Below the pieces are notes generated by a model. The model saw only the letters and a list, made by a program, of their open reading frames with translations. It did not search any database and was not told the origin of the DNA. Of a stretch of DNA of 64,000 bases, positions 34,873 through 43,716 are shown one piece after another. This DNA comes from UBA11957 sp963603285 (GTDB taxonomy: Bacteria > Bacillota > Clostridia > Lachnospirales > Lachnospiraceae). Within the stretch, counting starts at the first letter, position 1. Every line of letters begins with the position of its first letter. Position numbers and translations under genes: made by a program. The stretch spans positions 45,132-109,131 of the forward strand of contig CAVCMG010000003.1 in NCBI GenBank assembly GCA_963603285.1, read 5' to 3'.

Positions 34873-35562
34873 TTAACAGGCCATGCCTGTCAGGTTCTGC
34901 AGTTTTTTCATAAAAAGTGCATTGAATGCAGCGATTACGCGGCCGACGCCCAACACGGACAGTACGGTTCCGAGACCAACGCCGATCAGATGATGGGCAA
35001 AACCAAGGCTCAGTACGATCGTCAGACAGATATTGAACAGATCGAAGCAGTTCTTTGTAAAGCCTACCGATTTATGTACGGTATCCGCGATTGTCTGTAC
35101 GATACCATCTCCCGGATTCGGAATGATACGCATATCCAGAGACATGGCAGCACCGATGCCGGTCAGAGTGATACCGGCCAGAAGCACGAGAAGCTGCCAG
35201 CCAAAGCCCTCCGGACTCGGGATCCATGCGGAAAAGAGGTTCATAAACCGTGTAAATACGAGACTGAGCGGCAGCTGCAGTGCATCCATTCCCAGCTGTA
35301 CACCCATGGATTTCCCACTGGGGCTTTCTCCCTCGGTGCGATACATATGTATATGAAGCAACAGCTCCACAAGTACAAACACAGCATACAGAAGAAACGT
35401 CATATTACCGAAATTACTGTTCGTCAGCGTCGCAATGCTGTAGGATACCGAAATAATGGGCGATACCCCCAGCCCCGATTTTGTATTCAGGATAATGCCA
35501 AGCGCCAGCAAAAGAAGCCCGGCAACGTAGCATACTCCCCGCATAAGTCCTGTCTTTTTCAT
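34873..35562 (-). CDS. YczE-type membrane protein, second copy
   Basis: 229 residues, five or six helices: GVCYVAGLLLLALGIILNTKSGLGVSP, NMTFLLYAVFVLVELLLHI, GWQLLVLLAGITLTGIGAAM, FDLFNICLTIVLSLGFA. The family signature IPNPGDGIVQ and the C-terminal GVGLGTVLSVLGVGRVI parallel those of its neighbour. Start ATG 35562 has GGAG eight bases upstream; the frame extends to 35619 without a ribosome site. Transport or regulatory role unproven for the family. Confidence 0.8.
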   Translation of the reverse strand: MKKTGLMRGVCYVAGLLLLALGIILNTKSGLGVSPIISVSYSIATLTNSNFGNMTFLLYAVFVLVELLLHIHMYRTEGESPSGKSMGVQLGMDALQLPLSLVFTRFMNLFSAWIPSPEGFGWQLLVLLAGITLTGIGAAMSLDMRIIPNPGDGIVQTIADTVHKSVGFTKNCFDLFNICLTIVLSLGFAHHLIGVGLGTVLSVLGVGRVIAAFNALFMKKLQNLTGMAC

Positions 35563-35661
35563 CTTATTTTCTCCGTTTTCTCTACCTTTTCCCATACACG
35601 GCAACATGAAAAACACCATATACAGCCGCCGTGGTCTTCTGCTGCATATGGCGTTTACTTT

Positions 35662-35979
35662 TTAAAACATCCCGTAGGGCCAGCCAATCAGACTGCCGAT
35701 ATCGTAAATCTCCTTGTAGCCGTATTCGATCAGCTTCTGTGCCGCTTCAAAGCTGCGGTGACCGCTGCGGCAGTATACCAGGATCGGGGTATCGTAGGAA
35801 GGGATACGCTCAGCAGCGGTATCCTCGTCGATATCTGCCAGTGTAAAAAGCTCGGCTTCCTGGGCATGTCCTGTATTGTACTCGACCTCTTCCCGTACAT
35901 CAAACATGATGCAGTCTGGGCGGGTGTCGAGGATCTGTCTTGCTTCTGCAAAGGTTACTTTCCTGTAGTGTTCATCCAT
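35662..35979 (-). CDS. Rhodanese-like domain protein
   Basis: 105 residues, a single rhodanese domain. The active-site loop is VYCRSGHRS with Cys about residue 70. The CDC25-like second-half pattern ends YDIGSLIGWPYGMF. Such proteins carry sulfane sulfur for persulfide chemistry or sulfur relay. Monocistronic by appearance; the partner is not evident. Confidence 0.92.
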   Translation of the reverse strand: MDEHYRKVTFAEARQILDTRPDCIMFDVREEVEYNTGHAQEAELFTLADIDEDTAAERIPSYDTPILVYCRSGHRSFEAAQKLIEYGYKEIYDIGSLIGWPYGMF

Positions 35980-36053
35980 AGTCTTTTGTTCATCCTTTTC
36001 ATATTGTCCGGAGGTATTTTAGCACAATGAGTCCGCAATGAAAAGCATATTTT

Positions 36054-36659
36054 TTATTTCAGGAAAGCAAACGGTTCTTCATCATGCAGAAAGTGCATCA
36101 GCATATACGAACATAAAAGCGCCGTTTTTTCTTCTCTAAGGATTCTCTCTACTTCCCTGCGGTCGGCCAGAACGACTTCGATGTCCTCGCTGGCTTCCAT
36201 CAGATCCAGTGAGACTTCACCGCTGGCGTAGCCGTAGACGGTGGCACAGCTTTCGTCGGTCATGCCTACGCTGGTAAAGTACGGTTTTTCATAAATGGGA
36301 TCGGCTTTGATGGGGGTCAGGGTGAGGCCGGTTTCTTCGTGCAACTCACGGACAGCTGCCTCATGGAAATCCTCATCCGGTTCCACCAGACCGGCGGGAA
36401 ATTCATAGACGTAATCGCCCAAGGGATAGCGGTACTGGCGGATCATGACGACCTTATCCTTCTTTTCACCGTACAGGGCATAGATGGCAACGCCATCCGC
36501 ATGTACTTTTCCGGTATGCAGGGTCATATTCTTTTCCTGCTTTGCCCGGGAAGCCATATAGTAATGGCTTTCTTCGCCGCCCTTATGGGTCACCTCTAGA
36601 TCATAGAAATTCAGATACGGGGTATCGGTACGTTTGTGCACTTTGCGGATGCGTTCCAT
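36054..36659 (-). CDS. NUDIX hydrolase (ADP-ribose pyrophosphatase-like)
   Basis: 201 residues. The NUDIX box reads GLVEPDEDFHEAAVRELHEETGL (about 96-118), a full match to G-x5-E-x7-R-E-U-x-E-E-x-G-U. The upstream VVMIRQYRYPLGDYVYEFPAG is typical of ADP-ribose/NDP-sugar hydrolases. The start at 36659 follows AAGGAGA; longer in-frame starts (36713) lack ribosome sites. Confidence 0.92.
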   Translation of the reverse strand: MERIRKVHKRTDTPYLNFYDLEVTHKGGEESHYYMASRAKQEKNMTLHTGKVHADGVAIYALYGEKKDKVVMIRQYRYPLGDYVYEFPAGLVEPDEDFHEAAVRELHEETGLTLTPIKADPIYEKPYFTSVGMTDESCATVYGYASGEVSLDLMEASEDIEVVLADRREVERILREEKTALLCSYMLMHFLHDEEPFAFLK

Positions 36660-36752
36660 TGGTGTATGTCTCCTTTTCCTTGCTGCCATTTTGCAGCATC
36701 CCCCCGGCTTCACCGGCTTTTGCTGCCCGTTTTCCGGCAGATATTTCCTCTG

Positions 36753-37352
36753 TTATACCAGATGCTGTGTACCCTTGATGATCGGTGACAGTCTCTTGTA
36801 TACCAGCAGTGTGATCACTACACTAAGCATACCCTTGATAAAGGTAAATGGCAAGTTAAAAACAATCAGACACTGTAACAGCGTGTTGACATGCGGATTG
36901 ATCACCTGATATGCAGAGATAATGGCTTCCATCGGCATAAAGTTTGTATACATCGGATATACAATAAAATAATTGGTCACAACACTCATCAATGCCATGG
37001 CGATCGCACCGGAAAATGCGCCGATGATCGCTGCCTTTTTAGTCTTATGCTTTTTATAAATAAAACCGGCTGTACCGACAAAGATTGCACCCAGAATAAA
37101 ATTGGACAGCTCACCAACACCGCCGGTAGACGTACGTGTCAGATGCAGCAGATTCTTAACCAGACAGATTACAATGCCCTGTACCGGCCCCATGGCGAAA
37201 GCGCCGATCAGCGCCGGCAGCTCCGACAGATCCATGGCGATAAAGCTTGGCATCAGCGGCACATTAAACTGCAGATACATCAGGATAAAGGCTATGGCAG
37301 ACAGCATACCTGTCATAGCGATGGTTCTTGCACTTGTTCTCGGGTTACTCAT
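36753..37352 (-). CDS. ribU: Riboflavin ECF transporter substrate-binding component
   Basis: 199 residues, six hydrophobic helices. RibU signatures are visible: LMPSFIAMDLSELPALIGAF, GIVICLVKNLLHL and GELSNFILGAIFV. It binds riboflavin in the membrane and works with a shared EcfT-EcfA-EcfA' module, which is not encoded here. The FMN riboswitch and terminator just upstream confirm the substrate and show feedback by flavin level. Confidence 0.95.
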   Translation of the reverse strand: MSNPRTSARTIAMTGMLSAIAFILMYLQFNVPLMPSFIAMDLSELPALIGAFAMGPVQGIVICLVKNLLHLTRTSTGGVGELSNFILGAIFVGTAGFIYKKHKTKKAAIIGAFSGAIAMALMSVVTNYFIVYPMYTNFMPMEAIISAYQVINPHVNTLLQCLIVFNLPFTFIKGMLSVVITLLVYKRLSPIIKGTQHLV

Positions 37353-37460
37353 TTTTCTTTCCTCCTGTTTCCGGAATCCTCCTGGAAAACATGAGAGCGG
37401 TACTTACATCTGCCGCCCGGAAACGTCCACATATTCTGACCGATTCCGGCTCCCGGCGTT

Positions 37461-37506
37461 AAAAAAGCTGCCTGAACATCACACACGGGACATTCAGACA
37501 GCTTCA
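37461..37506 (-). terminator. Terminator of the FMN riboswitch
   Basis: Minus-strand stem AGCTGTCTGAA / TTCAGGCAGCT followed by TTTTTT (37461-37466), between aptamer and ribU. Confidence 0.85.
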
Positions 37507-37522
37507 TTTACTGTTCTCATTT

Positions 37523-37635
37523 CTTCTCTCATCCAGACTGTAACTGTCGGTACTGGAATTTCACCAGTTCAGCTGTCCTGTGACAGGTCGCGGACTGTAC
37601 CGCCGGTGGGGAATTGCGCCCCGCCCCGAAGATTC
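37523..37635 (-). ncRNA. FMN riboswitch (RFN element)
   Basis: The minus strand reads, in order, ATCTTCGGGGC, GCAATTCCCCACCGGCGGTA, AGTCCGCGACC, TGGTGAAATTCCAGTACCGA, CAGTTACAGTCTGGATGAG and AGAAG. All conserved RFN blocks are present. It controls ribU through the terminator. Confidence 0.98.
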
Positions 37636-37656
37636 CTCTATTTGTTTTACGGTCAT

Positions 37657-37685
37657 ACTATAGCACAGCAGTGTGGTATATGCAA
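37657..37685 (-). promoter_or_regulatory. Promoter of the ribU leader
   Basis: TTGCAT (37680-37685), 17-base spacer, TATAGT (37657-37662), minus strand, 22 bases before the FMN aptamer. Confidence 0.7.
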
Positions 37686-37702
37686 TACTTACTTTTTTGT
37701 AC

Positions 37703-38176
37703 TCAGTTCCCCTGTGTGCAGTTGGCTGCATCAATCGCCAGTACCAACATCAACGCCATGATTTCATCCTGTGGATCAACAATATTGATCACATAGGTGT
37801 CCCCCCAGTGTAACCATTCTTTTGAAATATGTCCGGCCACGCTGCAACCTGCATATATATCATAATCCCATGCCATAAAATCGCCTTCACAGCGCCAGCC
37901 ATTATAATCCAGCTCATATTTGGGTTTGAACAGGGTAAATCGTTTCTGTACACTGCCCGCCTGCCGTCCGCCGATTTCAATATCAAACGCCGGAAGCAGC
38001 GTCAGAAGTCTCTGCTTCACCATGCCGATCTCGTGTTCAAAACGATCGTATACATGCAGCTGATGCCCCAGAGAGATCAACTCCGCTTTGACAAAATATT
38101 TTGCCTCCCCTTTTTCATCATAGACATCATAGGTATCCGACCAGGAAAATACTCGCTGTTTGATCAGAAGTTTCAT
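37703..38176 (-). CDS. LURP-one-related (LOR/YxjI-like) protein
   Basis: 157 residues with the LOR barrel pattern: MKLLIKQRVFSWSDTYDVYD, YFVKAELISLGHQLHVYD, then WRCEGDFMAWDYDIY and ISKEWLHWGDTYVI. The fold resembles tubby C-terminal domains and the bacterial members are uncharacterised. Start ATG 38176 has AGAGGATAA upstream. It neighbours a DUF4143 ATPase but need not be linked to it. Confidence 0.85.
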   Translation of the reverse strand: MKLLIKQRVFSWSDTYDVYDEKGEAKYFVKAELISLGHQLHVYDRFEHEIGMVKQRLLTLLPAFDIEIGGRQAGSVQKRFTLFKPKYELDYNGWRCEGDFMAWDYDIYAGCSVAGHISKEWLHWGDTYVINIVDPQDEIMALMLVLAIDAANCTQGN

Positions 38177-38217
38177 AGGATTATCCTCTCTTTTTTCATT
38201 GTTGATAAATATCACAG

Positions 38218-39429
38218 TTAATATGCATCACTCAACAGAAAATCTGCCACATGCATACTCTTGATCCCCTCATAGTTTCCACCCGCAAATTCATCCGTAC
38301 GCAGCACATATTTTGGATAATTATCACGGATTTCCAGCAGTCTTTCGTACTCTCTGCGTTCGGTCTTTTCCGAACGAATCTCCTGTGTCACCTGCACATA
38401 GATTTTCTCGCCCTGTCGTTCAGCGACAAAATCCACCTCGCCATCCGGAGTTTTGCCGATATATACCGTATATCCACGGCGACACAGTTCCAGATAGACG
38501 ACGTTTTCCAGACTTGCCGCCACGCTGTCCGTGGTATACCCCAGCACACTGTAGCGCAATGCCGTATCTGCCAGATAAAATTTTTCCTGTGTACGCAGTA
38601 TTTCTTTCCCCTGCAGATCGTACCGGGAACAGCGATGCAGCAAATATGCCTTTTCCAGTTTTTCCAGATAGCTGTACACGGTTTCATTATCCAGGGTCCG
38701 ACGTTCTGCTTTCAGATAATCGGCAATAGATTTTGCCGAAAATGTATTGCCAACATTCGAAAATGTATATTTCACAATTCTTTCCAGCTGGTCAATCTTG
38801 CGAATATTGTTTCGCTTTACAATATCCGAAAAGATGGTTGCATTATAGATATCCCGGACAATCGTATAAATCTCGTCCTGTGTATGCACCTGTAAATGCG
38901 TTGCCGGAAATCCACCCAGCCGGATATATTCAACCAGCTCTGCGTGTACATCTTTGATTTCCGCATACTGTTTCTTAAACGTAAGATATTCTACAAAAGA
39001 CAACGTATAAATTCGAAAAGCAATATACCGCCCTGTCAGATAGGTAGCGATCTCGGATGACATCATTCTGGAATTTGACCCTGTCACATATATGTCCGTA
39101 TCAAAATCTGTTGCCAGCGAATTGACAACCTTTTCCCAGCCGTCAATTTCCTGCACTTCATCCAGAAAGAAATAGGTGCGCCCGTTCGGATAAAGCTTTC
39201 CCTTTGCCGCAGCATACATATCCTTTGCCGTCATATCTTCATATTCCATGGAATCAAACCGCATGCTGACGATCTGCTCTGGCAAAACCGCTTTTTCCTT
39301 CTGCAGCTTTTCCATCAGCATTTTTAATATTGTAGATTTGCCACATCTTCTGACGCCTGTAAGCACTTTGACAAACGGTGTATCTGCATAAGCCATAATT
39401 TTGTCGGTATATAATGGTCTGTTTATCAT
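38218..39429 (-). CDS. AAA-family ATPase with DUF4143 domain
   Basis: 403 residues. AAA_14 domain with Walker A GVRRCGKSTIL (about 25-35) and Walker B-like TYFFLDEVQEI (about 85-95), then YVTGSNSRMM. The DUF4143 part has GTFSAKSIADYLK-like text (NTFSAKSIADYLKAE), YLLHRCSRYD and a nuclease-like VDFVAERQGEKIYVQVTQE (restriction-fold remnant). ATG 39429 sits eight bases after AGGAGG; the upstream GTG is part of the ribosome site. Such ATPases are numerous in gut anaerobes and their role is unclear. Confidence 0.9.
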   Translation of the reverse strand: MINRPLYTDKIMAYADTPFVKVLTGVRRCGKSTILKMLMEKLQKEKAVLPEQIVSMRFDSMEYEDMTAKDMYAAAKGKLYPNGRTYFFLDEVQEIDGWEKVVNSLATDFDTDIYVTGSNSRMMSSEIATYLTGRYIAFRIYTLSFVEYLTFKKQYAEIKDVHAELVEYIRLGGFPATHLQVHTQDEIYTIVRDIYNATIFSDIVKRNNIRKIDQLERIVKYTFSNVGNTFSAKSIADYLKAERRTLDNETVYSYLEKLEKAYLLHRCSRYDLQGKEILRTQEKFYLADTALRYSVLGYTTDSVAASLENVVYLELCRRGYTVYIGKTPDGEVDFVAERQGEKIYVQVTQEIRSEKTERREYERLLEIRDNYPKYVLRTDEFAGGNYEGIKSMHVADFLLSDAY

Positions 39430-39539
39430 CGAAATCACCTCCTGTTTCTATTATAATACTCCGTTTTTGTGCAAAAAATCAACAGGTTTTGCGATTATTA
39501 ATCGCAAAACCTGCCATTTTTTATATTTTCTGCGGTTTT

Positions 39540-41675
39540 TTAATCCAAAATCATCGACAATCCGATTCTCTTCTTTGCCAGATCCACGGAAATGACTTTG
39601 ACATCCACGATATCTCCTACTGAAACGGCCTCCAGCGGATGCTTGATATATTTCCTGGTCATATGGGAAATATGCACAAGGCCGTCCTGATGGACACCGA
39701 TATCCACAAATGCACCGAAGTCGATGACGTTGCGGACGGTACCTTTGAGGATCATGCCCTCCTTGAGGTCTTTCATCTCCAGAACATCGCTGCGCAGAAT
39801 CGGCAGTGGCATATCCTCACGGGGATCACGGCCCGGACTGGACAGCTCCTTGACCATATCCCGGAGGGTCGGCTCACCGATGCCCAGCTTCTGGGCTGTC
39901 TTTTTGTAATCTTTAATAAAGAATACACTCGGCCCGTCCAGCAGATTCTCCGGCGTCAGACCGGTTTCCTTTAACAGCTTTCTGGCAGCCTCATAGCTCT
40001 CCGGATGGATACCCGTTGTATCCAGCGGCTCCTTACCGTCATGGATACGCATGAAACCTGCACACTGTTCGTAGGCCTTCGGCCCGAGCTTTGCCACCTT
40101 TAACAGCTCGCGGCGACTGTTGAAACGGCCATTTTCCTCACGGTACGCCACGATATTCTTCGCCAGCGTCTTGTTGATGCCGGACACATATTCCAGCAGG
40201 GAAGCAGACGCCGTATTCACATCCACGCCAACACGGTTTACGCAGTCCTCCACAACGCCGCCCAGCGTCTCACCCAGCTTTTTCTGGTTCATATCGTGCT
40301 GGTACTGGCCAACACCGATCGCCTTCGGATCGATCTTGACAAGCTCTGCCAGCGGATCCTGCACACGGCGGGCAATACTGGCGGCGCTTCGCTGTCCCAC
40401 ATCAAAGTTCGGGAACTCCTCCGTAGCCAGCTTACTTGCAGAATATACGCTGGCTCCGGCCTCGTTCGTGATCATATAGGAAACCTTTTCCGGAATCTCA
40501 TGCAGCATTTCGGCGATCACAGCCTCCGACTCACGGGAAGCTGTACCATTGCCAAGGGAGATAAGCTCCACATGGTACTTTTTGATTATCTTCTTTACCG
40601 TTTCTTTCGCTGCGGCGATCTTGGCCGGTGTTGTCGGCGCTGTCGGATATACAACCGTCGTATCCAGCACCTTTCCGGTCGGATCGACAACAGCCAGCTT
40701 ACATCCGGTACGGAAGGCCGGATCCCAGCCAAGCACTGTCACTCCGGCGATCGGCGGCTGCATCAGAAGCTGTGTCAGGTTCTTGCCAAAGACCTTAATC
40801 GCGCCGTCCTCGGCCTTTTCTGTCAGATCGCTGCGGATCTCACGCTCAATGGCTGGAGCGATCAGACGGTGATAGCTGTCAGCCACCATAGCTTTTAAAA
40901 ATTCCGTTGTCTGCGGATCCTGCTTTTTAATAATGCGCTTTTCCAGCCATGTTAAGATCTCTGTCTCCGGTGCTTCCAGCGTAACCGTCAGGGTTTTCTC
41001 CTTCTCACCACGGTTAATCGCCAGCACACGGTGTCCCACAATACGTTTCACCGGCTCGCTGTAATCATAATACATTTCATACACCGATTTTACTTCCGGC
41101 TTTTTGGCCGTTGTCTTTATCACGCCCTCTTTCACCGTCATGCGACGGATCGCCGTACGGTAATCCGCTTCATCGGATACCTGCTCTGCGAGAATATCGG
41201 ATGCACCGGCCAGCGCTGCCTTTGCATCCTTTACATTATCATTGATATAAGCCTTTGCCGTCTCTTCCAGCGACTGGGTAAGCATCTGGGATGCGATCAG
41301 CTGTGCCAGCGGTTCCAGACCATTCTCCTTCGCGATCATGGCACGGGTACGGCGCTTCGGACGGTACGGACGGTACAGATCCTCCACAGCCACCAGCGTC
41401 TGTGCCTCTTCAATCTGCTTCTTCAGCTCCGGTGTCAGCTTTTCCTGTCCCTCGATGGCTACGATGACCTGTGCCTTTTTCTCTTCGAGATTGCGCAGGT
41501 ATGTCAGACGCTCACCGAGATTTCTCAGCTCCTCATCGTTTAAGGAACCTGTTTTTTCCTTACGGTAACGGGCAATAAAAGGAATGGTACAGCCCTCATC
41601 GATCAACTCGACAGCAGCCTTGACCTGCCAGTCCTTTACGTCTAGCTCTTCACTGATTTTTGCAATAATATCCAT
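39540..41675 (-). CDS. tex: Tex-family RNA-binding transcription accessory protein
   Basis: 711 residues, standard length. An N-terminal helical domain leads to a YqgF-like RNase H fold (VLGWDPAFRTGCKLAVVDPTG, about 325), a helix-hairpin-helix (SASLLEYVSGINKTLAKNIV, about 505) and a C-terminal S1 domain (LKEGMILKGTVRNVIDFGAFVDIGV, about 636-660). Tex binds RNA and supports transcription in diverse bacteria. The AAAGGAGAT site precedes the ATG. Confidence 0.96.
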   Translation of the reverse strand: MDIIAKISEELDVKDWQVKAAVELIDEGCTIPFIARYRKEKTGSLNDEELRNLGERLTYLRNLEEKKAQVIVAIEGQEKLTPELKKQIEEAQTLVAVEDLYRPYRPKRRTRAMIAKENGLEPLAQLIASQMLTQSLEETAKAYINDNVKDAKAALAGASDILAEQVSDEADYRTAIRRMTVKEGVIKTTAKKPEVKSVYEMYYDYSEPVKRIVGHRVLAINRGEKEKTLTVTLEAPETEILTWLEKRIIKKQDPQTTEFLKAMVADSYHRLIAPAIEREIRSDLTEKAEDGAIKVFGKNLTQLLMQPPIAGVTVLGWDPAFRTGCKLAVVDPTGKVLDTTVVYPTAPTTPAKIAAAKETVKKIIKKYHVELISLGNGTASRESEAVIAEMLHEIPEKVSYMITNEAGASVYSASKLATEEFPNFDVGQRSAASIARRVQDPLAELVKIDPKAIGVGQYQHDMNQKKLGETLGGVVEDCVNRVGVDVNTASASLLEYVSGINKTLAKNIVAYREENGRFNSRRELLKVAKLGPKAYEQCAGFMRIHDGKEPLDTTGIHPESYEAARKLLKETGLTPENLLDGPSVFFIKDYKKTAQKLGIGEPTLRDMVKELSSPGRDPREDMPLPILRSDVLEMKDLKEGMILKGTVRNVIDFGAFVDIGVHQDGLVHISHMTRKYIKHPLEAVSVGDIVDVKVISVDLAKKRIGLSMILD

Positions 41676-41764
41676 ATGGTATCTCCTTTACATTGTATAC
41701 ATTCTCCGGTCACAGCCCGCCAGATATCCCCGGACTGCGACTGTAGCCATACAGACAGTAACCG

Positions 41765-41793
41765 TTGTGTTCCTGTCCGCATCGTGCTAAAAT
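41765..41793 (+). promoter_or_regulatory. Promoter for the small membrane protein at 41866
   Basis: TTGTGT (41765-41770), 17-base spacer, TAAAAT (41788-41793), plus strand. Confidence 0.55.
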
Positions 41794-41865
41794 ATCAGTA
41801 TATCTGCAGCTTCCGGCTGTCTGAAACCGCCGGTGCAGAAATATTGACGAAAGAGGTTTTTCATT

Positions 41866-42303
41866 ATGCAGAATACTTCGAATGGTTTGTCTGTAGCGGC
41901 CCTGATCTTAAGTATTATCGGCGTCCTGACGATGTTGTTTGGCGGTTCTGTCGTTCTTGGCAGTCTGGCCATCCTGCTGGCCCTTTTATCCCGCGGCTCC
42001 GGCCGTATGTCCGGTCAGGCAAAAGCCGCCGTCGGCATCAGTATCGTCTCCATCGTTCTGGGCATCCTGATTCTGGTCGGTGCATTTATCTATGTATTTA
42101 CTTCGTCCGACGCCCAGGAAATGTACCGTGATTATCTGAATTACTACGAAGATCAGCTGGACGATGACGATCTGTACGACTATTACAACGATTATCTCGA
42201 CGACTATCAGGATCACTCCGATGAATATATAGACTATACATCCCCCGGTCTGAACCACGTACCCTATCATCAGGATACCGTCCCGGGTGTGACAAACCTT
42301 TAA
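41866..42303 (+). CDS. DUF4190-like two-helix membrane protein with acidic tail
   Basis: 145 residues. Two membrane helices (about 9-40 and 53-78) joined by a short loop GRMSGQAKAAVG, as in DUF4190 proteins. An acidic, tyrosine-rich tail (YYEDQLDDDDLYDYYNDYLD) follows. Function unknown. Ribosome site AAAGAGG. It is followed by the DUF975 gene on the same strand. Confidence 0.75.
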   Translation: MQNTSNGLSVAALILSIIGVLTMLFGGSVVLGSLAILLALLSRGSGRMSGQAKAAVGISIVSIVLGILILVGAFIYVFTSSDAQEMYRDYLNYYEDQLDDDDLYDYYNDYLDDYQDHSDEYIDYTSPGLNHVPYHQDTVPGVTNL

Positions 42304-42419
42304 TATCTCGGCATATTGTTGTATTATACCATGAACTGACCTCAAGGTCGACACTTTCATGGTGGACTTTACTTTGATTATTCTATATGCAGACATCATT
42401 TCTGCGGAAAGGATCTTAC

Positions 42420-43301
42420 ATGAAACGCTCATCCAAAGAATTAAAAGCCCTTGCCCGCGAGGCTTTACTCGGACATTACGGCTCTCTGATCGGTGCAATG
42501 TTCCTTCTGGGCATTATCTCCGTTATTCTGGAATCCATTCCCGTCAGGATCACCCACAACAGACAGGATTCCACCTCCCTTATCATCCAGTTTCTCGTCA
42601 CCCTGATCGTCAACATCTTAGTCTATCTGCTGCAGATTGGCATGTCTGTCATCGTCCTTCGCATGACACGCCGCCAGACCTGCAGCCTTGGCGATCTGTT
42701 TTATCCCTTCCGTGCCCATCCGGACCGCTTCATCATCGTGTCCGCGATCCAGATCGGCATCAGCATGGTACTCCAGATCCCGGCATACATTTTTCTGGTT
42801 CTGTATCCCGGCAACGCCATCTATCGTGTACTTTTATATCTGCTTCTTCTTCTGGTCGGAAGCATCGTATCCACTATCGTCCTGCTCGGCTTCACCCTGT
42901 CCGACCTGCTGCTGATCGATAACGAAGACCTCGGTGCCATCGACGCCCTCCGCCAGAGCTGGGCCATCATGCACGGCAGCAAAGCCCGTTACTTCTACCT
43001 GCAGATCAGCTTCATCGGCCTCGCCCTCCTCTGCATCCTGACCCTCGGTATCGGCCTCCTCTGGCTCTACCCCTACATGATGACCACCGAAGTCTTCTTC
43101 TACCTCGACCTCACCGGTGAACTCGACCACCCTCACTACGATCAGGCCGACACCTACACCAGCTACGGATCAGGCTACGATGACACCTACAACACCCGCT
43201 ACGACAACACCTACGGCGGCCACACCTACGACAACACAGATACCAAGTCCGGCTACACCCCGGACAGTTACACCTACGGCGAAGACAACCGCTACGAATA
43301 A
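42420..43301 (+). CDS. DUF975 family integral membrane protein
   Basis: 293 residues. DUF975 features: N-terminal KELKALAREALLGHYGSLIG, several helices (about 22-45, 60-85, 110-160, 190-220), the motif ALRQSWAIMHGSKARYFYLQ and closing WLYPYMMTTEVFFYLDL. A repetitive Tyr/Thr/Asp/Gly-rich tail (about 228-293) follows. In the last 400 bases almost every codon ends in C, unlike the first part. Start at 42420 follows AAAGGA; an upstream in-frame ATG (42387) lacks a ribosome site. Confidence 0.88.
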   Translation: MKRSSKELKALAREALLGHYGSLIGAMFLLGIISVILESIPVRITHNRQDSTSLIIQFLVTLIVNILVYLLQIGMSVIVLRMTRRQTCSLGDLFYPFRAHPDRFIIVSAIQIGISMVLQIPAYIFLVLYPGNAIYRVLLYLLLLLVGSIVSTIVLLGFTLSDLLLIDNEDLGAIDALRQSWAIMHGSKARYFYLQISFIGLALLCILTLGIGLLWLYPYMMTTEVFFYLDLTGELDHPHYDQADTYTSYGSGYDDTYNTRYDNTYGGHTYDNTDTKSGYTPDSYTYGEDNRYE

Positions 43302-43316
43302 CCGTCCCCAAAGTCA

Positions 43317-43605
43317 GGCAGAACCGGCAGCAGCTTCTTCATCGGGGCATGTCTGCTCTGTCACGGAAACATAAAGTGCGGGCTTAGTAGTTCTTAGCAC
43401 ATAAAAGGTCAATATACAGAAACAGATGCTGCTCTCCAAAGCAGCATCTGAAGGAGCCTTGAGAGGTGTTTTCATCAGAAAACACCTCGAATGCGACTGA
43501 TTTCCTGTATATTGGCCTTTTATGCGCTTAGAACTACTTGCCCAAGCGTCTGTTTCCGTGACAGAGCAGACATGTCCCGATGAAGGAGCTGCTGCCGGTT
43601 CTGCC
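43317..43605. repeat. 289-bp nested inverted repeat between convergent genes
   Basis: Outer arms of about 110 bases (from GGCAGAACCGGCAGCAGC at 43317 through AATATACAG at about 43419, matched by 43505-43605) pair with few mismatches. The centre has two perfect hairpins: GATGCTGCT/AGCAGCATC (43424-43448) and GAGGTGTTTTC/GAAAACACCTC (43463-43488). No coding evidence. It could be a MITE-like element or a bidirectional structured terminator. Confidence 0.8.
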
Positions 43606-43622
43606 GTCCGTCCCCCACACTC

Positions 43623-43648
43623 AAAAAAGGTCCACCGGACCTTTTTTT
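43623..43648. terminator. Bidirectional terminator between DUF975 gene and hom
   Basis: AAAAAAGGTCC ACCG GGACCTTTTTTT-type hairpin (stem GGTCC/GGACC with A and T runs on both sides), usable on both strands. Confidence 0.8.
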
Positions 43649-43668
43649 CATATGCATGGCAACACAAA

Positions 43669-43700
43669 GAAACTGCCATACCGCACAATACAGCAGTTTC
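43669..43700 (-). terminator. Hairpin directly after hom
   Basis: GAAACTGC (43669-43676) pairs with GCAGTTTC (43693-43700); minus-strand TTTGTGTT follows. It starts 16 bases after the hom stop. Confidence 0.5.
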
Positions 43701-43716
43701 CCATATCTTACAACTT

